Shown piece by piece: positions 6,349 through 6,593 of a stretch of 6,593 bases of DNA; the first letter of the stretch is position 1; every line of letters starts with the position of its first letter. Both the position numbers and the translations under genes were made by a program. Origin of the DNA: JADFRG01 sp046759305 (GTDB taxonomy: Bacteria > Chloroflexota > Anaerolineae > Anaerolineales > E44-bin32); the NCBI GenBank assembly GCA_046759305.1, contig JBHIBY010000110.1, positions 1-6,593 of the forward strand, in the 5' to 3' direction. The notes under the pieces were generated by a model that saw only the letters and a program-made list of their open reading frames with translations, had not been told where the DNA came from and searched no databases.

Positions 6349-6593
6349 CGATCGCGCGTTGCTTGAGCTCTCGCATGTCGACACATTCTATGGTCCAATT
6401 CACGCGTTGCGCGACGTCAGCATCCGCATCGAGGACGGTCACATCACTTGCCTGCTTGGTGGCAATGCCAGCGGCAAGTCGACAACTTTGAAGACCATTC
6501 TGGGAATGGCGAATGCGGCTAATGGAACAATCGAGTACTTGGGTGAGCGGATCGAGGGAATGACGACCGCCCAATTGGTGCAGCGCGGCATTT
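6338..6593 (+). CDS. livF: Branched-chain amino acid ABC transporter ATP-binding protein LivF, partial (N-terminus only)
   Basis: LivF is the second ATPase of the transporter and forms a heterodimer with LivG. The frame begins at the ATG at 6338, which overlaps the last 11 nt of livG, and runs off the right edge after 85 codons of an expected total near 235. Visible features are LLELSHVDTFYGPIHALRDVS (8-28), the start of an ABC domain with the aromatic Tyr18 expected to stack on adenine, and Walker A GGNASGKST (41-49), followed by TLKTILGM. E. coli-type LivF proteins read GANGAGKTT here, so Ser45 and Ser48 are variants, although the catalytic lysine (Lys47) is kept. GAGG at 6325-6328, inside livG, is 9 nt before the start, so translation is coupled. 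Assignment to LivF rather than a second LivG rests on the DTFYGPIHAL start and gene order. Confidence 0.93.
   Translation, partial: MGDNDRALLELSHVDTFYGPIHALRDVSIRIEDGHITCLLGGNASGKSTTLKTILGMANAANGTIEYLGERIEGMTTAQLVQRGI

Noticed and set aside
1..6593. Novel defence, mobile or biosynthetic system
   Set aside because: All long frames belong to known housekeeping or transport families. There are no transposase, integrase, toxin, CRISPR repeat or tRNA signals and no abrupt change in coding style.

Overview
The window looks like chromosomal DNA from a free-living bacterium of moderately high GC content. I see no phage, plasmid, transposon, CRISPR or RNA-gene signal. The best lineage guess is Chloroflexota. 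The reasons are the style of the solute-binding protein (a lipoprotein with a C-x5-C pair just after the lipid cysteine, a GTNCSS segment and a C-terminal second C-x5-C), a LivM with a very long membrane-spanning N-terminus, and a LivF P-loop of the form GGNASGKST. This is from memory of the families, not a database search.

Left part (1-1110), minus strand. In transcription order there is yraN (UPF0102 nuclease-fold protein, complete), a probable 40-residue small gene I cannot name, and miaA (tRNA dimethylallyltransferase, C-terminus cut by the window edge). The small gene has its own Shine-Dalgarno sequence and overlaps the miaA start by 4 nt, so the three probably form one transcription unit.

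Middle (1111-1342), divergent intergenic region. A good sigma70-type promoter (TTGACA, 18 nt, TAGAAT) points to the right. It leaves a leader of about 165 nt before a very strong ribosome binding site. The leader has short complementary segments and two purine-rich SD-like tracts, but I recognise no known riboswitch.

Right part (1343-6593), plus strand. This is a branched-chain (hydrophobic) amino acid ABC uptake operon of the LivJ/K-H-M-G-F type: solute-binding lipoprotein, permease LivH, permease LivM, ATPase LivG and ATPase LivF (cut by the right edge). The lipoprotein captures the amino acid outside the membrane, LivH and LivM form the channel, and LivG and LivF hydrolyse ATP. A perfect 13-bp inverted repeat without a T-tract lies between the binding-protein gene and livH. 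It is well placed to keep the binding protein expressed above the membrane components. livG and livF overlap by 11 nt.

The layout is ordinary, and I do not see an undescribed multi-gene system. The points worth a second look are the altered ABC signature of LivG (LSYAN), which should face the unusual LivF P-loop in the same composite ATP site, the roughly 220-residue N-terminal membrane module of LivM, the extra N-terminal helix of LivH, the 40-codon gene ahead of miaA, and the intercistronic hairpin.
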